Below the pieces are notes generated by a model. The model was not told the DNA's origin. It was given only the letters and a program-made list of their open reading frames with translations, and ran no database searches. Shown piece by piece: positions 17,496 to 26,975 of a stretch of DNA of 64,000 nt; the stretch's first letter is position 1, and each line of letters starts with the position of its first letter. The DNA is from an uncultured Rhodospirillaceae bacterium (GTDB lineage: Bacteria; Pseudomonadota; Alphaproteobacteria; Reyranellales; Reyranellaceae): contig CAMFGZ010000006.1 of assembly GCA_945952105.1 (NCBI GenBank), positions 145,275-209,274 of the forward strand. The letters are read 5' to 3'. The translations under genes and the position numbers were made by a program.

Positions 17496-18137
17496 ATGGA
17501 ACAGCTGGGAATTACCGTTTTCGACGTGGCCGTCATCGCCATTGCCGTGTTTGGCGCCGTTATCGGCATGTCCACGGGGTTTGCGCATGCGGTCCTCTTC
17601 ATCGCGTCCTGGATCGGCGCCGGCTGGGTCGCCTGGCGTTTCTCCGCGGTCGTCCAACCAGAGGTCGAGAAGCTCGTCGGCAGCACGGAACTCGCCTATT
17701 TCATCTCCATGCTGGCAGTCTTCGTGGCCGCCCTGATCGTGCTGATCATGCTCACCAGCGTCCTGACCCGCTCGATCCGCAGCAGCCCGCTGGGCAAGCC
17801 CGACAAGATCCTGGGCGCCGGCTTCGGCGTGCTCTGCGCCTGGGTGGCCATGGGCACGGCGTTCCTGTTCTACGGCTATCTGGGCCCCCGCCAGCTGCCG
17901 CCCGCGGTCGAGGGCGCGGCAAGTTTTCCCATGATCCGGGAGATGGCGACCTTCGTCGAACCGCAGCTTCCCACCGGATTCCGGACACGACTCCAGCGGC
18001 CGGGCATGGAAAGCGGCGTCATCCAGCCTTCGAATCGGGCCGCGACCGCTCCCCCGGCCCCGTCAGCCCCCGCCGCGCCGTCCAACGCGGCGCCGACCTC
18101 CTCGCCACCCGCCGGCGAAACCAAACCGCCGCAGTGA
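17496..18137 (+). CDS. CvpA family membrane protein
   Basis: A 213-residue protein with about four membrane segments in its first 125 residues (first near 5-30, then about 34-50, 64-90 and 103-128), then a Pro/Ala-rich soluble tail. The N-terminal pattern VFDVAVIAIAVFGAVIGMSTGF matches the CvpA family, named for colicin V production in E. coli. The position directly before purF is the classic cvpA-purF arrangement. The ATG at 17496 is chosen because the open frame upstream overlaps the radA end. Confidence 0.87.
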   Translation: MEQLGITVFDVAVIAIAVFGAVIGMSTGFAHAVLFIASWIGAGWVAWRFSAVVQPEVEKLVGSTELAYFISMLAVFVAALIVLIMLTSVLTRSIRSSPLGKPDKILGAGFGVLCAWVAMGTAFLFYGYLGPRQLPPAVEGAASFPMIREMATFVEPQLPTGFRTRLQRPGMESGVIQPSNRAATAPPAPSAPAAPSNAAPTSSPPAGETKPPQ

Positions 18138-18183
18138 GTTATCCTTGATAGCGTCGGGGCGACACCCCAGCTATAACCCCGCC

Positions 18184-19647
18184 GTGCAAAGCACCCCGAA
18201 ACGCTCCGACGACGCCGACCTCGACAAGTTTCACGAGGAATGTGCGTTGTTCGGCATCTACGGGACGGCGGACGCCGCCGCTCACAGCGCGCTGGGTCTG
18301 CATGCCCTGCAGCATCGTGGCCAGGAAGCTTCCGGCATCGTCACCTTCGACGGCCGCCATTTCCACAACCACCGCGCCGCCGGCCTGGTCGGAGATATCT
18401 TCGGCACCCAGGCCGTCATGGAAAAGCTGGTCGGTTATTCCGCGATTGGCCACAACCGCTACGCCACCACGGGCGGATCCTCGGATCGCAACATCCAGCC
18501 CATCTTCGCCGATTTCGACTTTGGCGGCCTGGCGCTGGCGCACAACGGCAACCTGACCAACGCCTACCTGCTGCGCAAGGAGCTGGTCCGGATCGGCTGC
18601 CTGTTCCAGTCGACCACCGACACCGAGGTCATCAACCACCTGATCGCGCGCTCCAACTATTCGACCGTGGTCGACCGGCTGATCGACGCGCTCGGCCGGG
18701 TGAAGGGCGCCTACTCGCTCCTGCTGCTGACCAATGAGGCGCTGATCGGCGTCCGCGACCCGATGGGCGTGCGCCCGCTGGTAATCGGCCGGCTGGACGA
18801 TGCCTGGATCCTGACCTCCGAGAGCTGCGCGCTCGACATCATCGGCGCCCGTTTCGTCCGCGACGTGGAGCCGGGCGAGATCGTCATCGCCGACGGTAAC
18901 GGACTTCGTTCGATCAAGCCGTTTGCCAAGCAGAAGCGCCGCTTCTGCGTGTTCGAGCACATCTACTTCGCCCGACCCGATTCGAAGGTCGAGGGCATCG
19001 GCGTCTACGATGCGCGCAAGCACATCGGCAGGGAACTCGCCAAGGAAAGCCCGGTCCCGGCCGATGTCGTCGTCCCGGTGCCGGATTCCGGCGTGCCGGC
19101 CGCGATCGGCTATGCCGCCCAGTCGGGCCTGCCGTTCGAACTCGGCATCATCCGCAACCACTATGTCGGCCGCACCTTCATCGAGCCGGCGGACCACATT
19201 CGCCATCTCGGCGTGCGCCTGAAGCACAATGCCAACCGCGCTCACATCGAAGGCAAGCGCGTGATCCTGGTCGACGATTCGATCGTCCGTGGCACGACCT
19301 CGATGAAGATCGTCGAGATGGTGCGCAACGCCGGCGCCAAGGAAGTGCACATGCGCATCGCGGCACCGCCGACCACCGATCCCTGCTTCTACGGTATCGA
19401 CACCCCGGACAAGGACAAGCTGCTGGCCTCGCGCTACGACGTGGCCGGCATGGCGAAGTTCATCGGCGTCGATTCGCTGGCCTTCGTCTCGATCGACGGC
19501 CTCTATCGCGCCATGGGATTGCCCGGTCGCGACGCCGCCTCCCCCGCTTTCTGTGACGCCTGCTTCACCGGCGACTACCCGATCGAACTCGACGACGTAC
19601 TGGGCGTCGAGGATCGTCAACTCTCCCTTCTCGTCGAATCGGCCTGA
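18184..19647 (+). CDS. purF: Amidophosphoribosyltransferase (glutamine PRPP amidotransferase)
   Basis: First committed step of purine synthesis: PRPP plus glutamine gives phosphoribosylamine. 487 residues from the GTG at 18184; a TTG at 18145 is possible but has no ribosome-binding site. The catalytic cysteine, C20 in EECALFGIYG, is internal, so a 19-residue propeptide must be removed, as in Bacillus-type PurF. The cysteines in RRFCVFEH and FCDACF fit the [4Fe-4S] ligands of that class. The PRPP motif is VILVDDSIVRGTT. Confidence 0.95.
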   Translation: MQSTPKRSDDADLDKFHEECALFGIYGTADAAAHSALGLHALQHRGQEASGIVTFDGRHFHNHRAAGLVGDIFGTQAVMEKLVGYSAIGHNRYATTGGSSDRNIQPIFADFDFGGLALAHNGNLTNAYLLRKELVRIGCLFQSTTDTEVINHLIARSNYSTVVDRLIDALGRVKGAYSLLLLTNEALIGVRDPMGVRPLVIGRLDDAWILTSESCALDIIGARFVRDVEPGEIVIADGNGLRSIKPFAKQKRRFCVFEHIYFARPDSKVEGIGVYDARKHIGRELAKESPVPADVVVPVPDSGVPAAIGYAAQSGLPFELGIIRNHYVGRTFIEPADHIRHLGVRLKHNANRAHIEGKRVILVDDSIVRGTTSMKIVEMVRNAGAKEVHMRIAAPPTTDPCFYGIDTPDKDKLLASRYDVAGMAKFIGVDSLAFVSIDGLYRAMGLPGRDAASPAFCDACFTGDYPIELDDVLGVEDRQLSLLVESA

Positions 19648-19657
19648 GGCTTCCGCC

Positions 19658-20407
19658 ATGCCCGCAGACACCGCCGGCCGTCTTGCCGGACGCGTCGCGC
19701 TGATCACCGGCGCGTCGCGCGGTCTCGGCGCCGCCACCGCGCTGGCCTACGCCGCCGAAGGTGCACATTGCATACTGGTCGCGCGCACCGTGGGCGGGCT
19801 CGAAGAAGTCGACGACCGGATCAAGGCCGTGGGCGGGTCCGCCACCCTGGTGCCGCTCGACGTCACCGACGGCCCCGGGATCGACCGGCTGGGTCTCGCG
19901 CTCTACGAGCGCTTCGGCCGCCTCGACATCCTGCTGGGCAACGCGGGCGTCCTCGGCACGCTCTCGCCCATGGGTCATTTCGAACCGAAGACCTTCGAGC
20001 AGGTCATGGCGGTGAACGTCACGGCCAACTGGCGCTTCATCCGGTCGATGGATCCGCTGCTGCGCCGCTCCGACGCTGGCCGGGCCATCTTCGTCACCTC
20101 GGGCGTGTCCCGGCGCATCCTGCCATATTGGGGTGCCTACGCCGCCAGCAAGGCGGCGCTCGACATGATGGTCGGCGTCTATGCCGCCGAAGTCGCGCAC
20201 ACGCCGTTGAAGGTCAATCTCTTCAATCCCGGCCCGACCCGCACCTTCATGCGCCGCGAGGCCTTTCCGGGCGAGGACGAAGCGCTGCAGATCCCGCCCG
20301 AGGCGCATGCTGAATCGCTGATCCAGCTCGCGCTGCCGACCTGCACGATGAACGGCGAATGGATCGCCGGCGACGAAGCGGTGCGGCAGCGCTCCAGCGT
20401 CAACTGA
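19658..20407 (+). CDS. Short-chain dehydrogenase/reductase, substrate unknown
   Basis: A 249-residue NAD(P)-dependent classical SDR. The cofactor motif TGASRGLG lies at 17-24, NAG at 95-97, and the catalytic residues are S148, Y161 and K165 (AYAASKAAL). It follows purF by 10 bp on the same strand and probably shares its transcript. The C-terminal part (PGPTRTFMRREAFPGED) resembles alphaproteobacterial SDRs often found beside purF. The substrate cannot be read from the sequence. Confidence 0.85.
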   Translation: MPADTAGRLAGRVALITGASRGLGAATALAYAAEGAHCILVARTVGGLEEVDDRIKAVGGSATLVPLDVTDGPGIDRLGLALYERFGRLDILLGNAGVLGTLSPMGHFEPKTFEQVMAVNVTANWRFIRSMDPLLRRSDAGRAIFVTSGVSRRILPYWGAYAASKAALDMMVGVYAAEVAHTPLKVNLFNPGPTRTFMRREAFPGEDEALQIPPEAHAESLIQLALPTCTMNGEWIAGDEAVRQRSSVN

Positions 20408-20429
20408 AACGCCACCGCATCTCCCGTCC

Positions 20430-22715
20430 CTAGTCGGCAGCCATGTCCATCGTCGCCAGGATCTTCGGCGGCGACATGGGCAGGCTGTAGAACCGGCGGC
20501 CGAGCGCGGCGTGGACCGCGTTCGACACGGCGGCCAGAGGCGGCACCAGCGGCACCTCGCCTACGCCGCGCACGCCCTGCGGATGCTTCGGGTTCGGGAT
20601 TTCCAGGATCACCGAATCGAGCATCGGCAGGTCGGAGCTGACCGGCATGCGGTAGTCGAGGAAGCTCGGATTATCGAGCTTGCCGTCCTTGTTGAAGATG
20701 TACTCCTCGCTCAGCGCCCAGCCGATGCCCTGGGCGGCCCCGCCCTGGATCTGGCCCTCGACGTAGCTGGGATGGATGGCGCGGCCGACATCCTGGAAGG
20801 CCGTGTAGCGCAGCACGCGGACGATGCCGAGATCGGGATCGACCTCGACGTCGCAGATATGCGTGGCGAAGCCGCCCTCGGCGCCCGTCGTGTTGAGCTG
20901 CTGGCCGGCCCCGATGGGCCCGCCCGTGGCGCTGGCCTGGGCCGCGATCTGGCCGAGGCTAAGCGGCTCGAACTTGCCGGCATTGTCGCCGGCCGGACGT
21001 GCCTCGCCATTCTCCCAGACGACCGCGTCGGGATCGATCTTCCAGATCTTGGCGGCGCGCTCGCGGAGCTGGGTGATGACCCGCTCCGTCGAATGCGTGA
21101 CGACCATCGCCGAGGCATAGGTCACGCGGCTGCCGCCGGTCAGGTTGCTGAAGCCGATGACGCTGGTGTCGCCGATCAGCACCGAGACCTTCTTGTAGTC
21201 GATGCCCAGAATCTCGGCGGTGATGTTGGCCGTGGAGGCGCGCGAGCCGCCGATGTCGGGATGGCCGGTGATCACGACGACCGTTCCGTCCTCGTTGATG
21301 TTCACCTGCGCGCTCGACTCGCCGCCGGCATTGAACCAGAAGCCGGAGGCCACGCCGCGACCATACAACATGCCTTTCTTCGACTTGGGCAGCGGCGTCG
21401 TGTAGTGCGCGTGCTTCTTGGCCTCCTCGATCGTCTCGACGAAGCCGATACGCGGATAGACCGGGCCGTGCGCGGCCTTGGTGCCCTGCTTGGCCGCGTT
21501 CTTCAGACGGAAATCCAGCGGATCCATCTTCAGCACCTCGGCCATCTCGTCCATGACGCACTCGACGCCGTAGGCGCCGATCGGCGCGCCTGGCGCGCGA
21601 TAGGCCGCGACCTTCGAGCGGTTGGACACCACGTCGAAGCCCAGCGAGTGGACATTCGGTATGTCGTAGGGCGCGAAGGCACAGCCCGCCGCGCCGCGGA
21701 TGGGCGAACCGGGCAGCGCGCCGGCCTGCAGGCAGAAAGTGCCCTGCGCGGCCACCAGCTTGCCGTCCCTGGTCGCACCCAGCTTGACCTTGCTGTAGGA
21801 GCCCGACGTTGGCCCGGAGGCGTGGAACACCTCGCCGCGTGTCATCGTCATCTTCACCGGGCGGCCGGACTTCTTGGCCAGGATCAGCGCCAGCGGCTCG
21901 AGGTAGATGATGGTCTTGCCGCCAAAGCCGCCACCGATCTCGGCGGGGATGGCACGGATGTCGTTCTGCGGCAGGCCCGTCAGGTAGGCGCACATGGCGC
22001 GGACCATGAACTGGCCCTGGCTCGAACTCCAGATCGTGGCCTTGCCGTCCGAGACGCTGACCAGGCAGGCATGCGGCTCGATATACCCCTGGTGCACCGG
22101 CTGGGTGCGGAAGCTGCGCTCGATGACGACATCGGCCTTGGCGAAGCCCTCGCCGATATCACCGAGCTTGTGCTCCAGCGTGCCGGCGATGTTCGAGGGC
22201 TTGTCCTTGAACTCGATGAAGTCGTGCAGGATCGGCGCGTCGGGCTTCATCGCCTCCTCGACGTCGATCACGAACGGCAGCACCTCGTACTCGACCTCGA
22301 TCAGCTTGCAGGCTTCAGCCGCGATCTTCTCGGTGGTCGCCGCGACCGCTGCCACCGGATGACCGGCGAACAGCGCCTTCTCGCGCGCCATGACGTTGCG
22401 GCACATCCAGCGCATGTCCTGGATGCCGAGCATGACGGACTTATCGAGCGGAAAGTTCACGATGTCCTTGGCCGTCATCACGGCCTTCACGCCGGGATGG
22501 GCCTCGGCCTTGCTGGTATCGATCGACTTGATACGCGCATGCGGATGCGGGCTGCGCAGCACCTTGCCCCAGATCATGCCGGGCATGGTCGTGTCGGCGG
22601 CGTAGGCGGCACGGCCCGTCACCTTGTCGGCGCCGTCGGGGCGGATCGTGCGCTTGCCGATCCACTTGTTGTCGTTGGCGGTATCGGGGGTCTTGCTGCT
22701 CCCAGTCGTGCTCAT
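20430..22715 (-). CDS. Molybdenum hydroxylase large (Mo-cofactor) subunit, xanthine dehydrogenase family
   Basis: A 761-residue catalytic subunit that binds the molybdopterin-cytosine-dinucleotide-type cofactor. It has the GGGFGGKT loop, VAYRAPGAPIGAYG at the active-site loop, and the catalytic glutamate motif GVRGVGEVP near the C-terminus. The active-site loop lacks the cysteine of true CO dehydrogenase (form I has AYRCSFR), so CO oxidation is unlikely. The AFRGPG-like loop is closer to hydroxybenzoyl-CoA reductase, nicotinate or aldehyde oxidases. The ATG overlaps the stop of the small-subunit gene. Substrate unknown. Confidence 0.88.
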   Translation of the reverse strand: MSTTGSSKTPDTANDNKWIGKRTIRPDGADKVTGRAAYAADTTMPGMIWGKVLRSPHPHARIKSIDTSKAEAHPGVKAVMTAKDIVNFPLDKSVMLGIQDMRWMCRNVMAREKALFAGHPVAAVAATTEKIAAEACKLIEVEYEVLPFVIDVEEAMKPDAPILHDFIEFKDKPSNIAGTLEHKLGDIGEGFAKADVVIERSFRTQPVHQGYIEPHACLVSVSDGKATIWSSSQGQFMVRAMCAYLTGLPQNDIRAIPAEIGGGFGGKTIIYLEPLALILAKKSGRPVKMTMTRGEVFHASGPTSGSYSKVKLGATRDGKLVAAQGTFCLQAGALPGSPIRGAAGCAFAPYDIPNVHSLGFDVVSNRSKVAAYRAPGAPIGAYGVECVMDEMAEVLKMDPLDFRLKNAAKQGTKAAHGPVYPRIGFVETIEEAKKHAHYTTPLPKSKKGMLYGRGVASGFWFNAGGESSAQVNINEDGTVVVITGHPDIGGSRASTANITAEILGIDYKKVSVLIGDTSVIGFSNLTGGSRVTYASAMVVTHSTERVITQLRERAAKIWKIDPDAVVWENGEARPAGDNAGKFEPLSLGQIAAQASATGGPIGAGQQLNTTGAEGGFATHICDVEVDPDLGIVRVLRYTAFQDVGRAIHPSYVEGQIQGGAAQGIGWALSEEYIFNKDGKLDNPSFLDYRMPVSSDLPMLDSVILEIPNPKHPQGVRGVGEVPLVPPLAAVSNAVHAALGRRFYSLPMSPPKILATMDMAAD

Positions 22716-23188
22716 CGGGCGGCCCTCATGTCGGCGGCGGTGTCCATCACGGCGCGGATGATCTTGTCGTAGCCCGTGCAGCGGCACAGGTTGCCGGCCA
22801 GCCAGAAGCGGACTTCGTGCTCGGTCGGATCGGGATTGCGCTCGAGCAATGCCTTTGCGGCCATCAGGACGCCCGGCGTGCAGATGCCGCACTGGAGGGC
22901 CGCCGATTCCAGGAACTTCTGCTGCAGCGGATGCAGTTCCTCGCCGGCCATGCCCTCGATGGTACCGATCTTCTGGCCCTCGGCCTCGGCCGCGAGCATC
23001 AGGCAGGAGCAGACGATGCGGCCGTTCAGGGTGATGGTGCAGGCGCCGCAGTCGCCGGTACCGCAGCCTTCCTTGGCGCCGGTCAGGCCGAGCGGTCCGC
23101 GCAGGACATCGAGCATGCTCTGCTCGGCGTCGCAGAGGAATTCCTGCGGCTCGCCGTTGATCGTGGTGGAGACGTGGAGCTTCGCCAT
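22712..23188 (-). CDS. Molybdenum hydroxylase [2Fe-2S] small subunit
   Basis: A 158-residue electron-transfer subunit with two [2Fe-2S] clusters. The plant-type cluster ligands lie in GCGTGDCGACT, with a later cysteine in CSCL; the C-terminal four-helix cluster has CGICTPG and CRCTGY. The start MAKLHVSTTING is used because the longer frame overlaps the upstream gene region. It lies 4 bp after the FAD subunit and overlaps the large subunit start (ATGA), forming an M-S-L operon. Confidence 0.92.
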   Translation of the reverse strand: MAKLHVSTTINGEPQEFLCDAEQSMLDVLRGPLGLTGAKEGCGTGDCGACTITLNGRIVCSCLMLAAEAEGQKIGTIEGMAGEELHPLQQKFLESAALQCGICTPGVLMAAKALLERNPDPTEHEVRFWLAGNLCRCTGYDKIIRAVMDTAADMRAAR

Positions 23189-23192
23189 GGTC

Positions 23193-24059
23193 CTACTTTC
23201 CTCCCGCGCGTTCGGCGGCAATGAGTGCGGTGCGCTTCAGCAGGACGCCGGCCACCTTGGTGCGATAAGCGATGGTGCCGCGCTTGTCGTCGATGGGACG
23301 GCAGGCGGCGCTGCAGGCCGCGGCGGCCTTGGCCAGCGCGGTGTCGTCGAGTTTGGATCCGACGAGGGCCCTGGCGGCCTCCTCGACCAGCAGAACCGTC
23401 GGGGCGACGGCGCCGAGACCGACGCGCGCGGCGGTGCAGGTCCCCTTGTCCATCGTCAGGCTGACGGCGCACCCGACGACGGCGATGTCCATCTCGGTGC
23501 GCGGGATCATGCGCAGGTAGGCGTCGCTCGATCCCTTGGCCCGCGGCGGCAGGTTGAAGCAAACGACGATCTCGCCGGCCTCGAGATTGAGGCGGCCCGG
23601 ACCCTTCGGCACCTTCTCGACGGCAAGCTCGCGGCGGCCATTCGGCCCCTGGATGGTGACGGTCGCGCCCGCCGCGACCATGGCCGGCACGCTGTCGCCG
23701 GCCGGCGAGCCGTTGCACAGGTTACCACCCGGCGTGGCGCGGCCCTGCACCTGGGTGGAGCCGATCAGGTTGGCGGCCTCGACGACGCCCGGCCAGACCT
23801 TGCTGAGTTTCGGATGCTCGCGCAGCACCATGCCGGAGACCGCGGCGCCGACCCGGAAGCCCCCGTCCTTGGTTTCGTCGATCGAGGTCATCTCGCCGAT
23901 CTTCTTGATGTCGATGATCGTGCCCGGCGAGACGATGCCGGTGCGCATCTGGACCAGGAGGTCGGTGCCGCCGGCCAGGATCCGGCCCGAGCCCGCCGCC
24001 GCTGAGAACGCGCGAATCGCTTCGTCCAGCGTCTTCGGCGCTACGTATTGGACATCCAT
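23193..24059 (-). CDS. Molybdenum hydroxylase FAD-binding medium subunit
   Basis: A 288-residue CoxM-type subunit that passes electrons from the Fe-S clusters to an external acceptor through FAD. The FAD motifs are AGGTDLLVQMR (29-39) and ATPGGNLCNGSPAGDS. It is the first gene of the three-gene minus-strand operon. The 150 bp upstream (24060-24209) separates it from der and should hold its promoter; no clear element stands out there. Confidence 0.9.
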   Translation of the reverse strand: MDVQYVAPKTLDEAIRAFSAAAGSGRILAGGTDLLVQMRTGIVSPGTIIDIKKIGEMTSIDETKDGGFRVGAAVSGMVLREHPKLSKVWPGVVEAANLIGSTQVQGRATPGGNLCNGSPAGDSVPAMVAAGATVTIQGPNGRRELAVEKVPKGPGRLNLEAGEIVVCFNLPPRAKGSSDAYLRMIPRTEMDIAVVGCAVSLTMDKGTCTAARVGLGAVAPTVLLVEEAARALVGSKLDDTALAKAAAACSAACRPIDDKRGTIAYRTKVAGVLLKRTALIAAERAGGK

Positions 24060-24209
24060 TGCTTACCCTTTCATCCCGACGGCGGCTGCGATGCAGCTCG
24101 TTATTTCAGCTTTGTTGGAAACAAGCCTAGGGCAGCAGGTCGGTCGCGGGCAAGGCGCGTCTCCGCCGTCGGCCGCCATGCGGGCCGATCGGCAGCCTGA
24201 CGGGCCAGC

Positions 24210-25646
24210 CTAACGCTGGGGCTTGCGACGCCCCTCGTAGGGGTTCTTCGGCTTGCGCATGCTGAGGCGGATCGGCACCCCGGGCAGATCGAAATCGTCG
24301 CGCAGGCGGTTCGTCAGGAAGCGCAGATAGTCAGCGCCCAGCTCGTCCGGCTGGCTGACCGACAGGATGAAGGTCGGCGGCCGGCGCTTGATCTGGGTCA
24401 TGAAGCGCAGCCGGATGCGGCGGCCATTACTCGCGAGCGGCGGCGGATGAAGCGTTTCCATTTCGCGCAGCCAGCGGTTGAGCTTGGGGGTCGTGACCCG
24501 CTTGTTCCAGAGGTCGTATGTCTCGAACACCTTGGGCATGAGGCGTTCGATTCCACGGCCGGTCAGCGCCGAGAAGCCGACGATGGGCACGTCCTTCACC
24601 TGGGAGAAGGACATTTCGAGCCGGTCGCGCAGTTTACGCCACTGCCGTGCCGATCCCGACTGATCATCGGCCAGCAGGTCGGTCTTGTTGACCGCGATCA
24701 CCAGCGCACGGCCTTCCTCGATCACCCAGCCGGCGATGTTGAGGTCCTGCTTCTCGGCCATGTCCGCGGCATCGAGGACGACGACCGCCACGTCCGCAAG
24801 GCGAATCGTGTCGAGGGAATCAGCAACCGAAGCCGCTTCGAGCTTGGCCTCGATGCGGCTGCGCCGGCGCATCCCGGCCGTGTCCACCAGGCGGACCGGA
24901 CGGCCCTTCCATTCCCACTCGACGCGGATCGAATCGCGCGTGATGCCGGCCTCGGGCCCGGTCAGGACACGCTCCTCGCCGACCAGGCGGTTGAGAAGCG
25001 TCGACTTGCCGACGTTCGGCCGGCCCACGATCGCCAGCAGCAACGAGCGGCCTTCCGGCACGTCGGCGAGATCGGGATCGACCGCCTCGGCGTCCCCCGC
25101 CTCGTCCTCGTCCGGCATCGGCTCGATGTAGCGCCCAAGCGCCTCGTGCAGGTCACTGAGGCCCTCGCCATGCTCGGCCGAGACAGGAATGGGTTCGCCC
25201 AGCCCGAGACCGTGTGCTTCGGCCAGCCCCTGCTGGCCGGCCCGGCCTTCGCACTTGTTGGCAACGAGGATCACCTTCGCCGAGCGCTTGCGCAGCCAGC
25301 TTGCGAAGCTTTCGTCGAGCGGCACGATCCCGGAGCGGGCATCGATCAGGAACAGGACGACGTCCGCGCTCTCGATGGCGCGCTCGGTGAAGCGGCGCAT
25401 CCGCGCCTCCAGCGCCTCGCCTCCGGCCGTTTCCCAGCCCGCGGTATCGAGTAGCATGAAGGCGAGATCGCCGAGCTGCGCCGGTTGCTCGCGAATGTCG
25501 CGCGTGACGCCCGGCGTGTCGTCGACGATGGCCCGGCGCCGGCCGACCAGCCGGTTGAACAGCGTCGACTTTCCCACATTGGGCCGCCCGACGATGGCGA
25601 CCCGGCGCAGTCCCTGGCCGGGCAGGCGGTGCTCAGCGGAGGGCAA
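24210..25646 (-). CDS. der: Ribosome biogenesis GTPase Der
   Basis: A tandem-GTPase protein needed for 50S subunit assembly. 478 residues: G-domain 1 has GRPNVGKSTLFNRLVG (about 20-35) and NKCEG; G-domain 2 has GRPNVGKSTLLNRLVG and NKTDL; a KH-like domain ends the protein with PIRLSMRKPKNPYEGRRK. It starts with TTG and overlaps the bamB end by 14 bp; no in-frame ATG lies before the first G1 motif. The YfgM-BamB-Der order is conserved across proteobacteria. Confidence 0.96.
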   Translation of the reverse strand: MPSAEHRLPGQGLRRVAIVGRPNVGKSTLFNRLVGRRRAIVDDTPGVTRDIREQPAQLGDLAFMLLDTAGWETAGGEALEARMRRFTERAIESADVVLFLIDARSGIVPLDESFASWLRKRSAKVILVANKCEGRAGQQGLAEAHGLGLGEPIPVSAEHGEGLSDLHEALGRYIEPMPDEDEAGDAEAVDPDLADVPEGRSLLLAIVGRPNVGKSTLLNRLVGEERVLTGPEAGITRDSIRVEWEWKGRPVRLVDTAGMRRRSRIEAKLEAASVADSLDTIRLADVAVVVLDAADMAEKQDLNIAGWVIEEGRALVIAVNKTDLLADDQSGSARQWRKLRDRLEMSFSQVKDVPIVGFSALTGRGIERLMPKVFETYDLWNKRVTTPKLNRWLREMETLHPPPLASNGRRIRLRFMTQIKRRPPTFILSVSQPDELGADYLRFLTNRLRDDFDLPGVPIRLSMRKPKNPYEGRRKPQR

Positions 25647-26970
25647 CGAGTCGCCCGGAATCGGTCAGGACATAGATGGTCCGGTTCGCGATGACGGGAC
25701 CGAGGCGCACGCGGTCGCGCACGTCGATCTTGCCCAGCACCTCACCCGTATAGGGCGAGACGGCCAGCAGGTCGCCCAGCGAACTGGTCAGCAGCAGGCG
25801 GTCGCCCGCCAGCACCGGCCCCCCCCACAGAACCGGCGTGCGCGCCTTCACGTCCTCATAGCGCGTGAGCGGCGTGACCCAGCGGACCTTGCCGGTGTCG
25901 CGGACCATGGCAACGACATCGGCATTGCCGGTCATCAGGAACAGGAAACGCCCCGCCGTCCACGGCGTCTGGTTGCCGCCGATGTTGCGATCCCACTGGC
26001 GCTGGCCTGAACGGAGATCGATGCCGGCGATCTGTCCGGCCGAGCCCATCGCGATCACCAACCCTCGGTCGATCACCGGACGGCCGCGAATGTCGGCCAG
26101 GTTGCCGAAGGCGCGAATATCGGCGCGCGCACCGATCAGCGATTCGTTCCAGACGGGCCGCCCGTTGTCGATGCGCAGCGCCACCAGCTCGCCCGAAGTG
26201 AAGGGCGCGATGACATAGTCGCCGGAGCCAGCCGGGCTGTTGCCGCCGACATAGCCCGCGGTTTCCTGAAGGCCGGCGAACTGCCAGAGATCGGCGCCAT
26301 CCGAGGCGGCAAGAGCGTGCAGCTTGTTGTCGATGGCGATGACGAAGACACGGTCGCCGAACACCAGCGGCGAGCCGCGGACAGGCGCGCTTACGGTCGA
26401 GTTCCAGTCTTCCTTGCCGGTGGCCGGATCGAGCGAATAGACCATGGCGAAGCCGGTCGTGACGAAGAGCCGGCCTCCGTAATAGGCCAGGCCGCCGCCG
26501 AACTCGTCGGAATCGCGGGCCTTTTCCGGCGCGAGCGAGACACGCCACAGCAGCGCGCCCGTGTCGGCATTGAAGGCCGAGACAGTGCCCTGGGAGTCCT
26601 TCGCGAACACCTTGCCTTCGGCCACGACGGGAGGCGTGGTGAGAATGCGCGTCGAGCTGCTGCCCGAGCCGACATCCGCCGTCCATATGACCCGGGGCGA
26701 ATCGCCGATCGCCAGGTTATGCATGGCATTGTTCGGGAAGCCCCCCGACTGCGGCCAGGATTCGTTGACTGTCGGCGGCGGCAAGACGATCTGCAGGCCC
26801 GCCACATCGCTGTCGGGCTGGAGATCCTTCCGGTCGCCCAGCACGGAAATCCGCTCGCCCGGAATGGGGGTCTTCTTCTTGTCGAAGATGTCACAGCCCG
26901 ACAGGGCGCTGACCATCAGGAGGGCGGCAAGAAGAAGGCGGGGATCGGCCACACGCAACACGCTCGACAT
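25633..26970 (-). CDS. bamB: Outer membrane protein assembly factor BamB
   Basis: Lipoprotein of the beta-barrel assembly machine. 445 residues from the ATG at 26970. The signal peptide ends in the lipobox LSGC with the lipidated cysteine C26. The rest is a PQQ-type beta-propeller with repeats such as ADTGALLWRVSL, DPATGKEDWNSTV and DLRSGQRQWDRNI. It sits between the YfgM-like gene (5 bp upstream) and der (14-bp overlap). Confidence 0.93.
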   Translation of the reverse strand: MSSVLRVADPRLLLAALLMVSALSGCDIFDKKKTPIPGERISVLGDRKDLQPDSDVAGLQIVLPPPTVNESWPQSGGFPNNAMHNLAIGDSPRVIWTADVGSGSSSTRILTTPPVVAEGKVFAKDSQGTVSAFNADTGALLWRVSLAPEKARDSDEFGGGLAYYGGRLFVTTGFAMVYSLDPATGKEDWNSTVSAPVRGSPLVFGDRVFVIAIDNKLHALAASDGADLWQFAGLQETAGYVGGNSPAGSGDYVIAPFTSGELVALRIDNGRPVWNESLIGARADIRAFGNLADIRGRPVIDRGLVIAMGSAGQIAGIDLRSGQRQWDRNIGGNQTPWTAGRFLFLMTGNADVVAMVRDTGKVRWVTPLTRYEDVKARTPVLWGGPVLAGDRLLLTSSLGDLLAVSPYTGEVLGKIDVRDRVRLGPVIANRTIYVLTDSGRLVALR

Positions 26971-26975
26971 CGAAC

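Noticed and set aside
18145..18177. TTGATA and TATAAC as a purF promoter
   Set aside because: The spacing of 21 bp is too long for a standard sigma-70 promoter, and the -10 would put the start on the GTG itself.
20511..22772. A 753-residue open frame on the plus strand opposite the molybdenum hydroxylase large subunit
   Set aside because: It mirrors the codon structure of the real minus-strand gene and shows only low-complexity Arg/Leu/His-rich sequence with no family motif.
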